This document shows, piece by piece, positions 24,198 to 35,939 of a stretch of 64,000 nt of DNA (position 1 is its first letter; the number at the start of each line of letters is the position of its first letter). The position numbers and the translations under genes are program-made. Source of the DNA: Phlebopus portentosus (Eukaryota; Basidiomycota; Agaricomycetes; Boletales; Boletinellaceae); contig JAYXKI010000005.1 of assembly GCA_037892935.1 (NCBI GenBank), positions 1,302,001 to 1,366,000 of the forward strand, read 5' to 3'. The notes below the pieces were generated by a model, which worked only from the letters and a program-made list of their open reading frames with translations, was not told the DNA's origin and did no database searches.

Positions 24198-25598
24198 TTA
24201 TGTTACACGTACCTGCCTACATGTTTTCCTCAGCCACTGCGACTTTCTTGGGTCGACCTTGCCGTCGGATGATCGATCTTTCAATCTTTTGGCGGCTAGC
24301 ACGCATGATTCGTGCCTAAAGCGATTGCTGAGACGACGATGTATGATTTCCTGATTTTCTGTGAGACACGGGGTTTCAAACATGACATGTGTAACTGCTA
24401 CCTCAGAATTCGCTGTCCCACTGGCTTCGCTTTTACGTTGTGTCGAAGGGACTTTCCACCCGGCTCCCGGAAGTGTTGATAGATGCCCGTATGAATTAAG
24501 CCAGATCTGCCACAAGCACTCCTCCCAACTGTCTCCTCGTGAAGGTGCGCTGAAGAATCGTTCACTGCACCAAATCGGATAAGACTGTTCAATCAGTAGT
24601 GGAGAGAGAGGTGAGAATGGGACGGGATTGTTTGGTCGAAATTTTGACGGGGATAGAACAAGGGGGGGAGCCTTGCGAGTTGCATTGAGCTTGCTTGCGT
24701 GCATAAACAGTCTTCGGTATAGTTTGTCCGGAATGCGTGACGCTGGTGCTCCAGGAAAGATCATAACAAAGCGAGTCTGAGCGAAAAGCCTGGCGGTGTT
24801 CAGATATGAATTTGCCGAAAGCGTTTCGTTGGACATTCTTTGGATTATGTGGATATTCGCTTTATCCTTCAAAGATGGCAAGTTTTCAAGTTCCCTAATT
24901 ATCCACCGAGCTTGTTGTGGAGAAGAACCTGTGACGACCACGATGGATAAAGGTCCTTATTATCGTCGATATCAATTTATGCACTCAGTCAAAAAAAAAA
25001 AAAAAGCCTTACCGTCCCAGTTCGTAGACCAGTATTCCAAGCGCTTAATTTCTTCTGCTTCTATCCATATGCATGCTGTAACATCCGTGTTTCGATAGGA
25101 GGGACGAGCGCTCGAGATGAACGGAGAGAAGGAACCAGGTCGAGGCTCAGACTGCAGGAGCTTTGAAAGACGGTAAGATATAGGCATGTTGTTAATCGGA
25201 GAGATAGAGCTGTCGTCTCGATTCAAGTTCCGCGTATAAATGGATTCTGGGATGGCGAAAAGGCGCACAGTAAAGAGAGCTACCGAGAGAAGACAGTACA
25301 TAGCGAGAAGCCAGTGAACAGCTAATGCCGGATAAGACTTCTGCTGGGGAGCTTTTCCAGAGGAGTAAAGTAGTAAGTTTTGACTTTGCGGACTTGATGG
25401 CAGGCTATTCAGGATGGCAGGAGACTTGAGTTTGTCGTGTTGAGGAAGCTCATCCGAGTCTGGTTTGGACAACGCACGAAGACGACGCTGAGATCTCGCA
25501 CTTGGAACACTCAGATGACTATGGAATGAGGCCGATGCAGACGTATTGAGAAGCACAGGGGACTTTGCCACCGATGAGCTGGAAGGTATGCTTTCCAT
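24198..25598 (-). CDS. Type II membrane protein, putative Golgi glycosyltransferase
   Basis: Two exons (25598-25013 and 24955-24198, phase-1 intron) give 447 residues. The first 90 residues are Ser-rich cytosolic sequence starting MESIPSSSSVAKS. One signal-anchor helix follows (VHWLLAMYCLLSVALFTVRL), then the luminal part. Visible blocks are TDVTACIWIEAEEIKRLEYW, WDGPLSIVVVTGSSPQQARW, ANSYLNTARLFAQTRFVMIF, YPIWCSERFFSAPSRGDSWE and CLWQIWLNSYGH. The order (nucleotide-fold start, a LNxAR block, a W-C-x-E-R-F-F block and a DxWxECLWQ block) resembles basidiomycete proteins related to LARGE/GT49-type transferases. A classic DxD is not obvious, so activity is unproven. The intron contains a 15-A run (plus strand). 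Confidence 0.62.
24991..25005. repeat. Poly-A tract (15 A) inside an intron
   Basis: A run of 15 A on the plus strand (T in the transcript) lies inside the glycosyltransferase-like gene's intron (24956-25012), next to the donor side. It is a likely length polymorphism or sequencing-error site and does not affect the frame. Confidence 0.85.
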
Positions 25599-25827
25599 GG
25601 GTGGCAAGAGACAGGACCGTCACTCTCGGGTAGACCGGAATTGAAACTTAATGTGACAGAAGTCACGTGCGTTGTTTTAAAGTTTTGTATATATTTGGTT
25701 TGGAAAAGGTGCGTTGTTTATTGTTGTTAGTACCTGCCGCTAGTGCTCTATTGCTCTTATTGTCCGCGGCTACAAATATGAAGCAATTTCCGAATTGCAC
25801 AACATCCCCGCTCTTTCCATTACTACC

Positions 25828-27997
25828 ATGTTCTTCACTGCGCTATCTGGGTGCCTTCTTCTCGTAGTTGCTTGGCTTGTCTACACGCTTTTCATCCAAC
25901 CTCTCTTTTCGCCACTCAGAAATCTTCCCGGTCCAGATGCTAGGAAAGGTATAATTGGCCTTGGAGGTCACCTTAATTTGGTCCTCAAGTTCGTAATTCA
26001 AGCCTCTACTCGACTGTACTTTATGATTCTGAAATGCGAAACAGCGCTAGCTTGTCTAAAACTACTCACGAGGATTTTGTCGCCATATACGGTAGGAATG
26101 TGAGAATCAAGGGCCTCGGAAACGTAGGTCGCCGTAGCCAGCTGCTTCGCAGTATGCTATCTTATGCCTCTGGAACTAGTTTGAGGATCGTCTTCTTTCA
26201 ACAGACCCCGCTGTAATATCCTATGTTCTAAATCACACCAACGAATATCAGAAACCCTGGCAATCACGCCGTATCATTGCCAGACTTATAGGTGAAGGTA
26301 CTTCGTCACAGTATTCGTTTTGTAAATGATTTGTCTGAAATGACTTTTGGAAGGCCTGCTCGCCTCGGAAGGCGAAATGCACAAACGGATGCGGAGAGTC
26401 AGTTCCCCGGCGTTTTCCTCGCATAACTTAAGCGATTTGATGCATATCGCGATGAACAAGGCGTACGAGTTGAGAGACAAATGGCTCACCATGCTCGACG
26501 AGCCGCAGACTGGGACGGAAGTGCGTGCAGATGGTGCCTCAAAAATCGATGTATGCCACTGGATTAGCCGTTCTGCCTTTGACGTTATTGGTTTGGCCGG
26601 TGGGTCCTCCCAAGACAGAATTAGAGAAGTCTAACTAATTGACTCACAAGGATTCGACTATAATTTTTCCGCGATCCAGAACGAGGAAAACGAGCTCTTT
26701 TTAGCATACAGAAATATGTTTGAAATCGTCGTTTCGCGAGGCGAAACTCTCTGGGACATTGCTTGCATTTATTTTCCCTGGCTCGAGTCACTTCTCGTGC
26801 GTAATTCATCTCATGTTCTTGACATTTTCACTCAAGTCGTACATTTCCAGCCTAATGAGAAGACACGCACGGTACAGAGATCGCAGAAAGTCATCAACAG
26901 CATCGGCGGGCAACTCATAGAGGAAAGGAAGCTACGTCTCGCTGACAGCGAGAAGCAAAACAAGACTGGTTTTCGGAATTCGGATGTCCTCAGTCTTCTT
27001 AGTGAGTGTCTTAGTATCTGATAATACTTTCCTTTGCCAATCATCATTTTTAGTCAAGTCCAACTTCTCATCGGAAACACCCCCTTCTCAAAGACTTTCA
27101 GATGAAGAAGTTCTTGCAAATGTCAACACATATTTCTTTGCTGGGTCAGACACAACATCTCTTACACTCACTTGGATCCTATATCTTCTCGCTATGCACC
27201 CAGAAGTTCAAGACCGACTTCGAGCTGAGCTGTATACTCTTCCGAAGGAGATATCTCGCATGCCAATGATAAACGAAAATGGCGATTGGCGGCACCTGTG
27301 GAAAGACATCGATGAACTGCCGTATCTGAATAATGTCGTACGAGAGACTCTTCGCTTGATTTCGCCTCTACATAGTTCCATACGAGTCGCCATGAAGGAC
27401 GATGAAATACCGACTAGCGACGCTATCAAAATGCGAGATGGGAGCGTCCACCATGGCATCAAGATAAAGAAGGGACAGTTTGTACATATTCCTGTTGAAT
27501 CTATGAATCTGGATAAGACCGTGTGGGGAGAGGATGCCTGGAATTTCAAGTGAGCTCGTTACATTCAGTTGTTCTGTCCTTCCTTTCTGATGTCTCCTCT
27601 TAATCAGTCCGGACAGATGGGATAATCTGCCTGACGCGGTATTAGAGCAGCCTGGTTTGTACAATCACACCTTGTCGTTCTCTGCAGGTCCAAGGGTAAA
27701 CCCATTCACTCTTGTTACCGTACTTTATACTAATTGGACCTGCACAGTCGTGCATCGGCATGAAATTCTCACTCACCGTAATTAAGGACTTTCTTTATGT
27801 CCTCCTATGCAATTTTGCCTTTCTTCCAGCCAAGGACGACCGCGTCTATGCGAAAAACACGTAAGCTACCCCCCTACCCCATTCACATTATATACAGTTT
27901 CTTGACTGGCACTTGTAATAGAGTTCTCATGCGGCCGTACGTTTCTGGGAAATTCATGGAAGGGAGCCAGTGCCCTCTCAAGGTTACTCGAGTGTAA
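25828..27997 (+). CDS. Cytochrome P450 monooxygenase
   Basis: Starts MFFTALSGCLLLVVAWLVYT, an N-terminal ER anchor followed by the proline hinge LRNLPGPDARKG. Eight or so introns; every checked junction keeps frame. In order: GGHLNLVL, YGRNVRIKGLG, RLLSTDPAVISYVLNH, the helix C region (GLLASEGEMHKRMRRVSSPA), the I-helix oxygen motif AGSDTTS, the K-helix ExxR (VVRETLRL), and the heme loop FSAGPRSCIG with the ligand Cys, split by an intron. It ends CPLKVTRV, stop at 27995-27997. This is a complete class II microsomal P450 needing CPR as redox partner. The subfamily and substrate cannot be set by eye; wood-decay fungi use many such enzymes on aromatics and fatty acids. It is convergent with the maleylacetate reductase gene, 131 nt away. 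Confidence 0.93.
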
Positions 27998-28128
27998 AGA
28001 TTCGAAACGATGACGGAACGATTCTTATTAACAAACATTGTCTGCATGTCCAAATTGTTACTATACACCCTGCTCTGCGCGCATACCGCTCTCCAATACA
28101 TGGATTCATTTACAATATACAATGTGCA

Positions 28129-29316
28129 TCAAATATCGGACCGAGCAGGTTCCCCATCCCATGCGCGCCTTATAACTTCCCTAATAGGATCTCTTTCGAT
28201 TGGCCTTGGATTCCAGTACTTGTTCTTCAAAGCAAGGTCTGCAGCCCTGTCGATACCGTCCTCTGGCATACCAACTTCCTTCAGACCCCTCTTCACCTTC
28301 AGCTTCGTTAAGAGCACATTGAGGCCTTCAATCGGATCGTCATGACCAAGTGCGCGAGCGAGTTTCTTCATGGCTTCGGGCACAGTCGGTGCATTGTAAG
28401 CAATCGCATGAGGTAATACGATCGTGTGCGTATCGGCATGAGGAAGATTAAAGGTTCCTCCGAGCACGTGGCAGAGCTTATGGTGAATGCTCACGTTCGT
28501 CGACCCGAGGCAGACTGCACAAAGCCATGCGCCGTAGAGCGCATCACTCCGTGCTTCACCATCATCTTTTTCTCGACTATGATAGGGAGAGAGCGGGCGA
28601 GCGCACGGATACCTTCCTCGGCCATAAGATCAATCACTGGGTTGGAGTTTTGCGCGTACAATGCTTCGACAGCGTGCGCAAGTGCGTTTACTCCGCTTGT
28701 TGCGCTCAGGCCTTGGGGAAGCGTAAGAGTGAAATCGACGTCGTATATAACGACCTGACGAGATTTTTTTCAATATACAGGTTGAAGTGATTGTCTTTAT
28801 GAAGCATACTTCTGGAATGACTTTCGGGGTGTTTTGAGTCGACTTTATGCCATTTTCTGTCTGACCAATGATGGATGTCATTTCCGAGCCGGCGTAAGTT
28901 GTCGGAATAACGATCTGATCCATATCTGTTCGCAAAGCGATAGCCTAACGAATGATCAACTTGTGAAGAGATTCCTAAACGAAACAAGAAGCTGTGCTGA
29001 CCTTCCCAAGTCCGATGGTAGAGCCTCCGCCGATAGCAATGACGCCATCTGCCTTGTGGATGTTGACGACCTCCAATGCTTTCTCTGTGACATCAAGAGG
29101 CGTATGCATGGTTGCACGATTGAATTGTCCAGCAGGCTCGATGCCTCCTGATTTGAGAATTGATTCGACTAAATCTGCCTGGCCAGTTTGCTCCGGGGTG
29201 CTGAGTACGAGAGGACGTTGTAAACCCAGGCGTTTGACCTCATCAGGGAGCTGCTTTATGGTTCCAGAGCCAAAGACGACTCTAGCAGGGTTTGCAGTGT
29301 AAACAAAGGGCCTCAT
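28129..29316 (-). CDS. Maleylacetate reductase (iron-type alcohol dehydrogenase family), apparent 1-nt frameshift
   Basis: Starts MRPFVYTANPARVVFGSGT. The nucleotide-binding part has GVIAIGGGSTIGLGK, followed by an intron (to about 28946) and IVIPTTYAGSEMTSIIGQTE. A second intron leads to VVIYDVDFTLTLPQGLSATS and VNALAHAVEALYAQNS. The metal/active-site His cluster is HHKLCHVLGGTFNLPHADTH. The end is AWDGEPARSDI at 28129. Maleylacetate reductase turns maleylacetate into 3-oxoadipate with NAD(P)H, the last dedicated step of the hydroxyquinol route for aromatic rings. The frame breaks at an A5 run (T5 on plus, 28567-28571). Upstream reads LARSLPIIVEKK; downstream DDGEARSDALYGAWLCAVC lies one frame over. 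One extra A would restore a continuous family-like sequence. Divergent from the quinone oxidoreductase gene. Confidence 0.9.
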
Positions 29317-29576
29317 CTCTGCTCGATAAACGACGCTGTGGTAGCTGGGAGAGGTGTGAAAGTGGGTACATGGTCACGAACATGGCCTTTGAATGACCAG
29401 ACGTGAATGATAAATATTTCTGCCTGATGGTTCTTATTGGCTCCGACGGATATAGTACTCATGCGGACGGGACAGATGATTGAGATCATGAGAGTGATCG
29501 ACATATCAGATAAGATAATGATCTATGATGATGATGATGATCTGCCGCATCCGGCATCTCGACGGCCGTTCAATGA

Positions 29577-29583
29577 TATAAAA
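29577..29583 (+). promoter_or_regulatory. TATA box of the quinone oxidoreductase gene
   Basis: TATAAAA lies 91 nt upstream of the ATG at 29674, in the 357-nt region shared with the divergent maleylacetate reductase gene. Spacing fits a fungal core promoter with a short leader. No equally good TATA is seen on the minus side (only GAAATATTTATC near 29412-29423). Confidence 0.55.
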
Positions 29584-29673
29584 GAATCTCATGCGATGAT
29601 TTTCTGTCTTCTCTCCTTCACCACCGTTATCTCCCTCATCACATCTAATCTATCCGACACATCCTTCTCCTCT

Positions 29674-31136
29674 ATGCGCGCCCTCGTCGTCACAAAGTAC
29701 GCTCATCCCACTCAAATTCCTCTCGATAAGGATGCCCCAGAGCCTAAGCCGTCGAGTGACCGAGTGATCGTGGAAGTCTACAGCGCCGGGTTAAACTTCT
29801 TTGATGTGTGTACGCCACTCTTCTTCGCAATATCTTCCGTTGCTGACTGGACGTAGATCTTACAAGCTCAAGGGTACTCTTATCTTCTTTGCTTCTCTCG
29901 ATTGCCTCCGTCGCTCAAACTTTCGTTTCCACCATGAAGCAAATATCAAACTCAGCCGCCGTTTCCCTTCACCTTAGGCGGCGAGTATGCCGGAAAGATC
30001 GCAGCTAACTCTCCAATCCCTGAAGGATGTCCGTTCAAGCCCGGAGACAGAGTCTTTGGATTCAGCCAAGGTGCATACGCAGATCGGGTAGCAGCAATTG
30101 GAAACAGATGCTCCCATTACCGAGGAATATGACTTATGATCAAGGAGCTGGCTTGCATATTACGTGGCCAACGAGCTACGAGGCGCTCGTAGGGAGAGGT
30201 GAACTGAAGCCTGGTATGTATTTGCATGTTTCCCCCGTGATAAATGGGATCTCATGCTCACTTAGGGGACTGGGTGTTGGTGACCGCAGCTGCCGGCGGT
30301 GTCGGACTCGCGGCTGTGCAATTGGCGAAAGGTGAGCGCTTCAACACCGTGTAATAATACATCGACTAAATCCACCTTTTTTCAAGCTCTTGGAGCAAAG
30401 GTTATCGGCGCTGCTGGTTCACCGGAGAAGATGGAAATCTGCAAACGTTACGGAGGCGCCGACTTTGCTGTAAATTACACTACTCCAGATTGGCAGAAGG
30501 AGGTCCGAGCCATTACAAATGGTCACGGAGCGGATATAATTTACGACCCTGTTGGACGTATAAGAGGTACGGTTTCAACATGTATGACCTGGATGAAAGG
30601 CATGCTGACAGAAATTTCCATAGATTCTCTAAAATGCATTGCTTGGAAAGGAAGGGCTATTGTGGTCGGATTCGCTGGTGGGCAAATTGAGAAGGTCCGT
30701 TATTGAATCCAGTCTAAGAACCACACATTACGAGGTCAATTAATGTCTTTATTAGCTTCCATTAAACCTAGTCCTCCTAAAGAACATCGCTGTTACTGGA
30801 ATTTTCTGGGGTGCATATGATGGTAAGCGTCCTTCCATATTCGCAGAACTCTTAACTGATGTTCGTTTACAGTATTTGAGCCAGAGCGCTACCACACCGT
30901 TTGGAGAGAGCTCTTGCAGTACGTCCTTCCTGTGTATTCAAACGTCAACAATACCGAATAATATCTTTAACAGGATGATAGAATCTGGGAGGGTAAAGCC
31001 CATCGTTTATCCCGAGGTATTCGATCTCGAACACGTCGGAGACGGACTTCGAGCCATTGAAGAACGCAGAACATGGGGGAAAGCTGTTGTCCGCGTCCGA
31101 CCGGACGATAGCGAAGCCGCTCGTGCCAAATTGTGA
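29674..31136 (+). CDS. NAD(P)H:quinone oxidoreductase, zinc-independent MDR family, apparent 1-nt frameshift
   Basis: Starts MRALVVTKYAHPTQIPLDKD. Introns follow SAGLNFFD and ILQAQG. Then FPFTLGGEYAGKIAANSPIP, the GDRVFGFSQGAYAD stretch, the nucleotide-binding motif TAAAGGVGLAAVQLAK, GAKVIGAAGSPEKMEICKRY, HGADIIYDPVG, IVVGFAGGQIEK, and a C-terminus SGRVKPIVYPEVFDLEHVGD. This is the zeta-crystallin/QOR branch of medium-chain reductases: no structural zinc cysteines, single-electron or hydride reduction of quinones in the cytosol. The frame breaks at 30091-30100. GAYADRVAA is followed out of frame by WKQMLPLPRNMTYDQGAG; a single added base (AAT TGG for ATTGG) repairs it. All other junctions (seven introns) keep frame. 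Confidence 0.88.
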
Positions 31137-31598
31137 ACGTTGGCTAAAAAGTGATAAAAGTTGTAAAAATTATCGATTCGGGACACCTGTCATGGAAGCC
31201 ACTTCCAGGAGACTTCGTTAATACTAGTTGGTGCTTGCATGTTGGGTTGAAAATCATCGTCGACCGATGACAAAAGTAGATATTTATGTAGTCACTGGCT
31301 ACTGTTGTCCTTGCGTTGTGATTACGCCGTTGTTCGTTTTATGGGTCCACTCGCGGGGCTATCTGGATTCAGTGTAATAATCAGAGCCATGTCATTGAGC
31401 GTGGTACAAGATTGAGATTCCAGGAAAGCAAGAGAGAAGAAAAAGCGTGAATAAAATTGTAGGTCTATGGTACGTAATATGGATGGTTTGATGTTGGTGT
31501 CTGAGGCCATGCAAGGTATGGTGGGTCAAGTGTTTCCGGGAATAGGGAACAAAAGCAGAATAACAACCTTGAGAAGATTCTGATGGATTGGAATCAGC
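31137..31598. other. Convergent intergenic region
   Basis: About 0.46 kb between the 3' ends of the quinone oxidoreductase and TBC genes. The only open frames are short (for example 31322-31510 on the minus strand) and unrecognised. Confidence 0.5.
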
Positions 31599-33936
31599 TT
31601 ATTTTGGAGCCGAGAATGTTGACAGACGATGCGAGGACATTGCATCTTCGTTCTGGTGCATAGCTTCGGCATAACTACACGACAGTTGCATTAGAACAGC
31701 TGGATAATGAACGATAAAACAAAAGGCTCACAGAAGTTTGTATCGAACAAGCTCATCTTCCGTCTCCTCGTTCTTTAACCTCATCATTACGAGGTCCTTC
31801 TATATCGACCGTCAGCATGCATGAACTCTCGTAACTCAGACATACATACAACTAGATCACAATGCTCCATGTTCAGCTGTGCAAGCGATGCTTCTAAATT
31901 TTTCCTGCGAATATGGCCTGTGAGGAAAAGGGAGATTCAAATAGATCGGAATACTTACACTTGTGCACTTAATTGTCGATTAACATTCCTCAGCTTATCC
32001 ATCTCAACTAAGTGTGCCTCGCGAGTCCGCACAAGTTCTTCGTATTCGTGCACGTATGAATCCAGCATAAAAGGCGTTATTTTCAGTTGCAAGGCATCCA
32101 TGACGAACTTATCAACGAGATAGGATGGAGATCCCTCATCGTTCAGACTATTGCGTGAATTGTTCGGCTCGTCGGGTCTTGTTGGTGAAGTAACATCCTG
32201 GACAAAGGGGCAACGTCAACTAGCATGCAAACTTCAAGGGGACGTCGGGAACGAACGATGTATGTTTCCAGTAATCTACTCTTCAGGAACGTAAGGATTT
32301 CGTCGAACTTAAGCTTCAGTATTGTCTCCTCGTTTTTTTGTAGCAATACGATGCTGAACCCAAAAATGGACTCAACACCAGAAGCCAGGACATTGTCGTA
32401 TATCCGAAATACGATATCCAGAGGAAATCTATGAATAATATGAACTCATTGTACTCCGGTAGTAAGTCCAAATCTTACCGATAGCTGAAGAGCGTCAAAA
32501 ACCACTGGGAACAGTACATGCTAGATTTGATTCCTTGTCGCAGGAAGTGTACGTGCAAAACAGGTAGGAGCTCCTCCACTAAGCGATCAAACTTAAAAAA
32601 ATGAATATTAGAACGGACATTGTCCAGCGTAGAAGTAACGTACTTGATACATTCGTAATTGTAGACCCGGCATCTCCGGAAGGAAATGTCCGCGTAAGCC
32701 ATATGAATGCATCAATCGAACGAGAAGAGAAAACGCTTCTTCGTCTGGCATCTATGGCATTGTGAGCTTAACGTAAAGAAAATAGACAAAAGGACGAACG
32801 TTAAGTAGCAGAATGGCAACAACGAAAGGAAGACCTTGGCAGTAGCCCACTTCGGGATCGTACAACGAATAGGCTTTAAGCACATTAAATAGGTTTTCTT
32901 GTCCAATGCCGTGACCATCGGTGAAGTAGTCGTGGTGAGGGAATGTCCTTTGAACAGTCATGGATTAAAATAGTCGGTCCTAAAAATATAAAACCTTACC
33001 TTCCTAGGTCACGTAGAATTGCCTTCTCGTGGGGACTGATTTCCTTGAGAAGTCGTAGATATGTCGCCTCCAAATCTGCATCCTTCGACGCGGACCTGGG
33101 AAACAGTTAGCAAAACTACGTCCAGAGCATAAGAAATTGCTAACATGAGCTGCCACACCATTCCTCGCAATGACTTCGGGATGCCTCTTTCAATCGCTTT
33201 CGCAAGCTGTTCTGGGTGATCCGTAGCAAACTGACGATAGTCTGACCGAATAAGATGGGCCGAACCTTGAGCGTTAAATTTCTTACCTCCTATGACATTT
33301 CCCCAGAAATCTAAGGATGGATTATAATTAATAGGATCGAAGAATTGAAGTTCGCGTTCACGCACCCCAGTCGATACTATCCGCGATTTCAGCCTCTGAT
33401 TTTACACTTTGGTGCTCATTCTGCAGCTTCGAGAATTCTTCTTGAAGACGTTGTTGACCGTTGAAGCTAACCCGACGGTTGGCATCCGTCTGGGACTTCT
33501 GCAGGTCGAGCCGTTGAAGCAAGAATGGCAAGTTGCCGACAGATTCACGGGCAACACTTCCAAGAGTATAACTAGACGCTGCCTTCTTGTGTCTTGAGGT
33601 CTTCACAATTGAATTTGAGGACCCTGGCCTTCCCAGGGACACTGTACTCCGGCGCTCTAGCAAGACAGAAGCCAATGATCCGCGAGAGTTCTCGCTTCCA
33701 TTCAGTGTAGTCACCCCACTCAAGGGTACATTGGAGAAACGCTCGTCGTCGGCCTCGGTCTCTACCCCGGTCGTGGAGTCCGGGATAGAATCGCGTTTTT
33801 CAAAGTTGGTGTCCTTTACCGTCGGTGAGAGGAGCTCGTCCAGCGAGGCGGGAACGGCCGGAGTTTCGTCGCTGGACATGTCGAGGTCTACGACGCCGGA
33901 AGTCGATTCTGAGCGTTTCCGGGTGGGTGAATACAT
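31599..33936 (-). CDS. TBC-domain Rab GTPase-activating protein (Gyp5/EVI5 type)
   Basis: Starts MYSPTRKRSESTSGVVDLDM, Ser-rich and disordered to about residue 150. A lead-in (LQEEFSKLQNEHQSVKSEAE) precedes DFWGNVIGDYRQFATDHPEQ. The TBC domain follows: RGIPKSLRGMVWQLM; the arginine finger ILRDLGRTFPHHDYF (IxxDxxR); the glutamine finger VGYCQGLPFVVAILLL (YxQ); FDRLVEELLPVLHVHFLRQG; and SMYCSQWFLTLFSYR. After TBC come FVMDALQLKITPFMLDSYV and a coiled coil (YEELVRTREAHLVEMDKLRN) as in Gyp5/EVI5. It ends HRLSTFSAPK at 31599-31601. Both catalytic fingers are present, so it should be an active Rab GAP in Golgi/post-Golgi traffic. About ten short introns. A start further upstream cannot be excluded. 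Confidence 0.88.
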
Positions 33937-34210
33937 AGTGTGTGGAGAGAAAGGAGCTATAATATGAGAAGCATGTGCGGCCTTGCGCGCAGTGAGGCTG
34001 AAGCTTGATTGCTGCAAAGTTGTGTGCGCAAAAGTTTAATAGCTCTCGCGAAGTCGCGTCGCGTACGTAAGCAAACAATTCACTTGCCCGCAGAGTGAGT
34101 TTCAGTCTGAGTCTGTCTGTCCTTGACACGACACTCAACCTTCTCAACCCGTAAAACAGAAAACTTGCTGCTTCATTCATTCTTGCTCTTGATCTGAAGT
34201 CTCAAAACAA

Positions 34211-35722
34211 ATGGCATTATCTGAGCCATCCATCCGTATTCGGGAGCTCAAGAAAGACAGAGTTAACTTCGTTCTTGAGAATGTCGACCTTTCGTGAGTC
34301 CCTTGACTTCATGGAGTTGTCTAGACTATGAATTCACCTCTGGCCAGATTTGCCAATTCCTTACGGCGTGTTATGATGGCTGATGTACCTACTATCGGTA
34401 TGCCCCGTAAAAATCCTGACTTGTTTCGCGGCTCAATATCGTTTAGCAATCGATATTGTTGAAATCGAGACAAACACTTCCGTATTGCCTGATGAATTCA
34501 TCGCACATCGACTGGGAATGGTCCCGCTTGTGAGCACAAACTGCGACGAATCAATACGGTACAATCGAGTATGTCGAATTCCTATCTCGTCCTCTCCAAC
34601 CTCTTACTAATGAGCTCTAAGGATTGTACATGCGATGAATATTGTGACTTTTGCTCGGTGAAGTTAATGTTGAACGTGTCGTGCACGGAAGGGAGCGGAA
34701 ATCTTGACGTTACAAGCGAGCATCTCGACGTTGTTCCTCCGGACTATGCCAGGATAGCAGAGAGTATTGATGCTGGTGACGAAGTTTCGAAACGTTCAGA
34801 AAAGTTCGGACATCCCGTGGGACAAGGTTAGTCTCGCTGCCCTCTTCCTTGCGAGAAGACACAGATACGATTTTTCTCTCCAGGTGATGCATCCATCAAT
34901 CCGGTGCTACTCTGCAAAATACGAGCAGGACAGGAAATCAAAGCAAGATGCATCGCGAAGAAGGTCACTGCTTTGTTTCGTCATTTTTTGCCCATTGAAT
35001 TGACTCCCTGCAGGGAATTGCGAAAGAGCACGCAAAATGGTCACCTTGTTCAGCAGTTGCTTTTGAATACGATCCACACAACAAGTTACGACATACGTCT
35101 TATTGGTACGAAGTGGACCCGAAGGCCGAATGGCCGCTCAGCGAGAATGCGAAAGAGGAAGATCCGCCACGGGAAGATGAGCTTTTCGACTTCAATGCTA
35201 AACCGGAAAAGTTCTACTTTGAGGTAGAGACTGTTGGGAGCCTGTCACCATCGGAAGTTGTCTTAAAGGTCAGTCATCTTCGCAGAAAATGACACTCAAA
35301 AGCTTATAGCAGAAACGAAACAGGGCATTTCCGAGTTACAGTTGAAATTGGCGAATTTGATTCTCGCATTGAAACCGGCTGATGCTATGTTTGACACCGG
35401 AGGAGCTACCCAAGTGAACGGACACGACGCTACAGCTGGTAATACCTGGGGAATGGCAGGTACCAATCTCGCGACTAGTACGAATGCTAATGCTGGATGG
35501 GGAGGTGCAAGTCCGCGGCATGCAGACGCAAGCTCATGGTCTGCCTCAGCGGGCTCTGGTTCTGGCTCTGCTGTATGGGGCGGCGCTTCACCTGGAGGGT
35601 GGGGGTCCGGAGGTGCAAGCTCAGGGTGGGGTGGTGCTTCGCCAGGGTGGGGCCAAGGAGGTAGTCCTAGCGGATGGGGAGGGGCAAGTCCGAACCGTAC
35701 TGCTAACGGATGGAATGTATAG
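34211..35722 (+). CDS. RPB3: RNA polymerase II subunit RPB3 with a Gly-Trp-rich tail
   Basis: Starts [20 protein letters not shown]; an intron leads to [16 protein letters not shown], the alpha-like dimerisation motif, then [20 protein letters not shown] and the zinc loop [15 protein letters not shown]. Later blocks are [40 protein letters not shown] and [20 protein letters not shown]. These order and motifs identify RPB3, the alpha-like subunit that pairs with RPB11 to seed Pol II assembly. After the core (about [17 protein letters not shown]) runs an extra tail of about 110 residues with nine tryptophans, mostly as WGG or GWG (for example [15 protein letters not shown]). It ends NRTANGWNV at 35720-35722. 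The tail has no role in known RPB3 structures. Confidence 0.93.
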
Positions 35723-35939
35723 TTGTTGTGTTTTTCCATGTATTTTACATACATATTTCTTAATTAGACTCCGACCATACAACGTAAAAGCAAATGTCAG
35801 CACGTATCCGTATAGATTGTAATATCAGTTATTCAAGCGCCGATCATTGGCGTCGATCGAACCAAAATATTCTGATGACAACTTCAAGAATCGCCAGAGT
35901 TTTCGTCAATACACCACTTCCCTAAACTGTCTATGTTCT

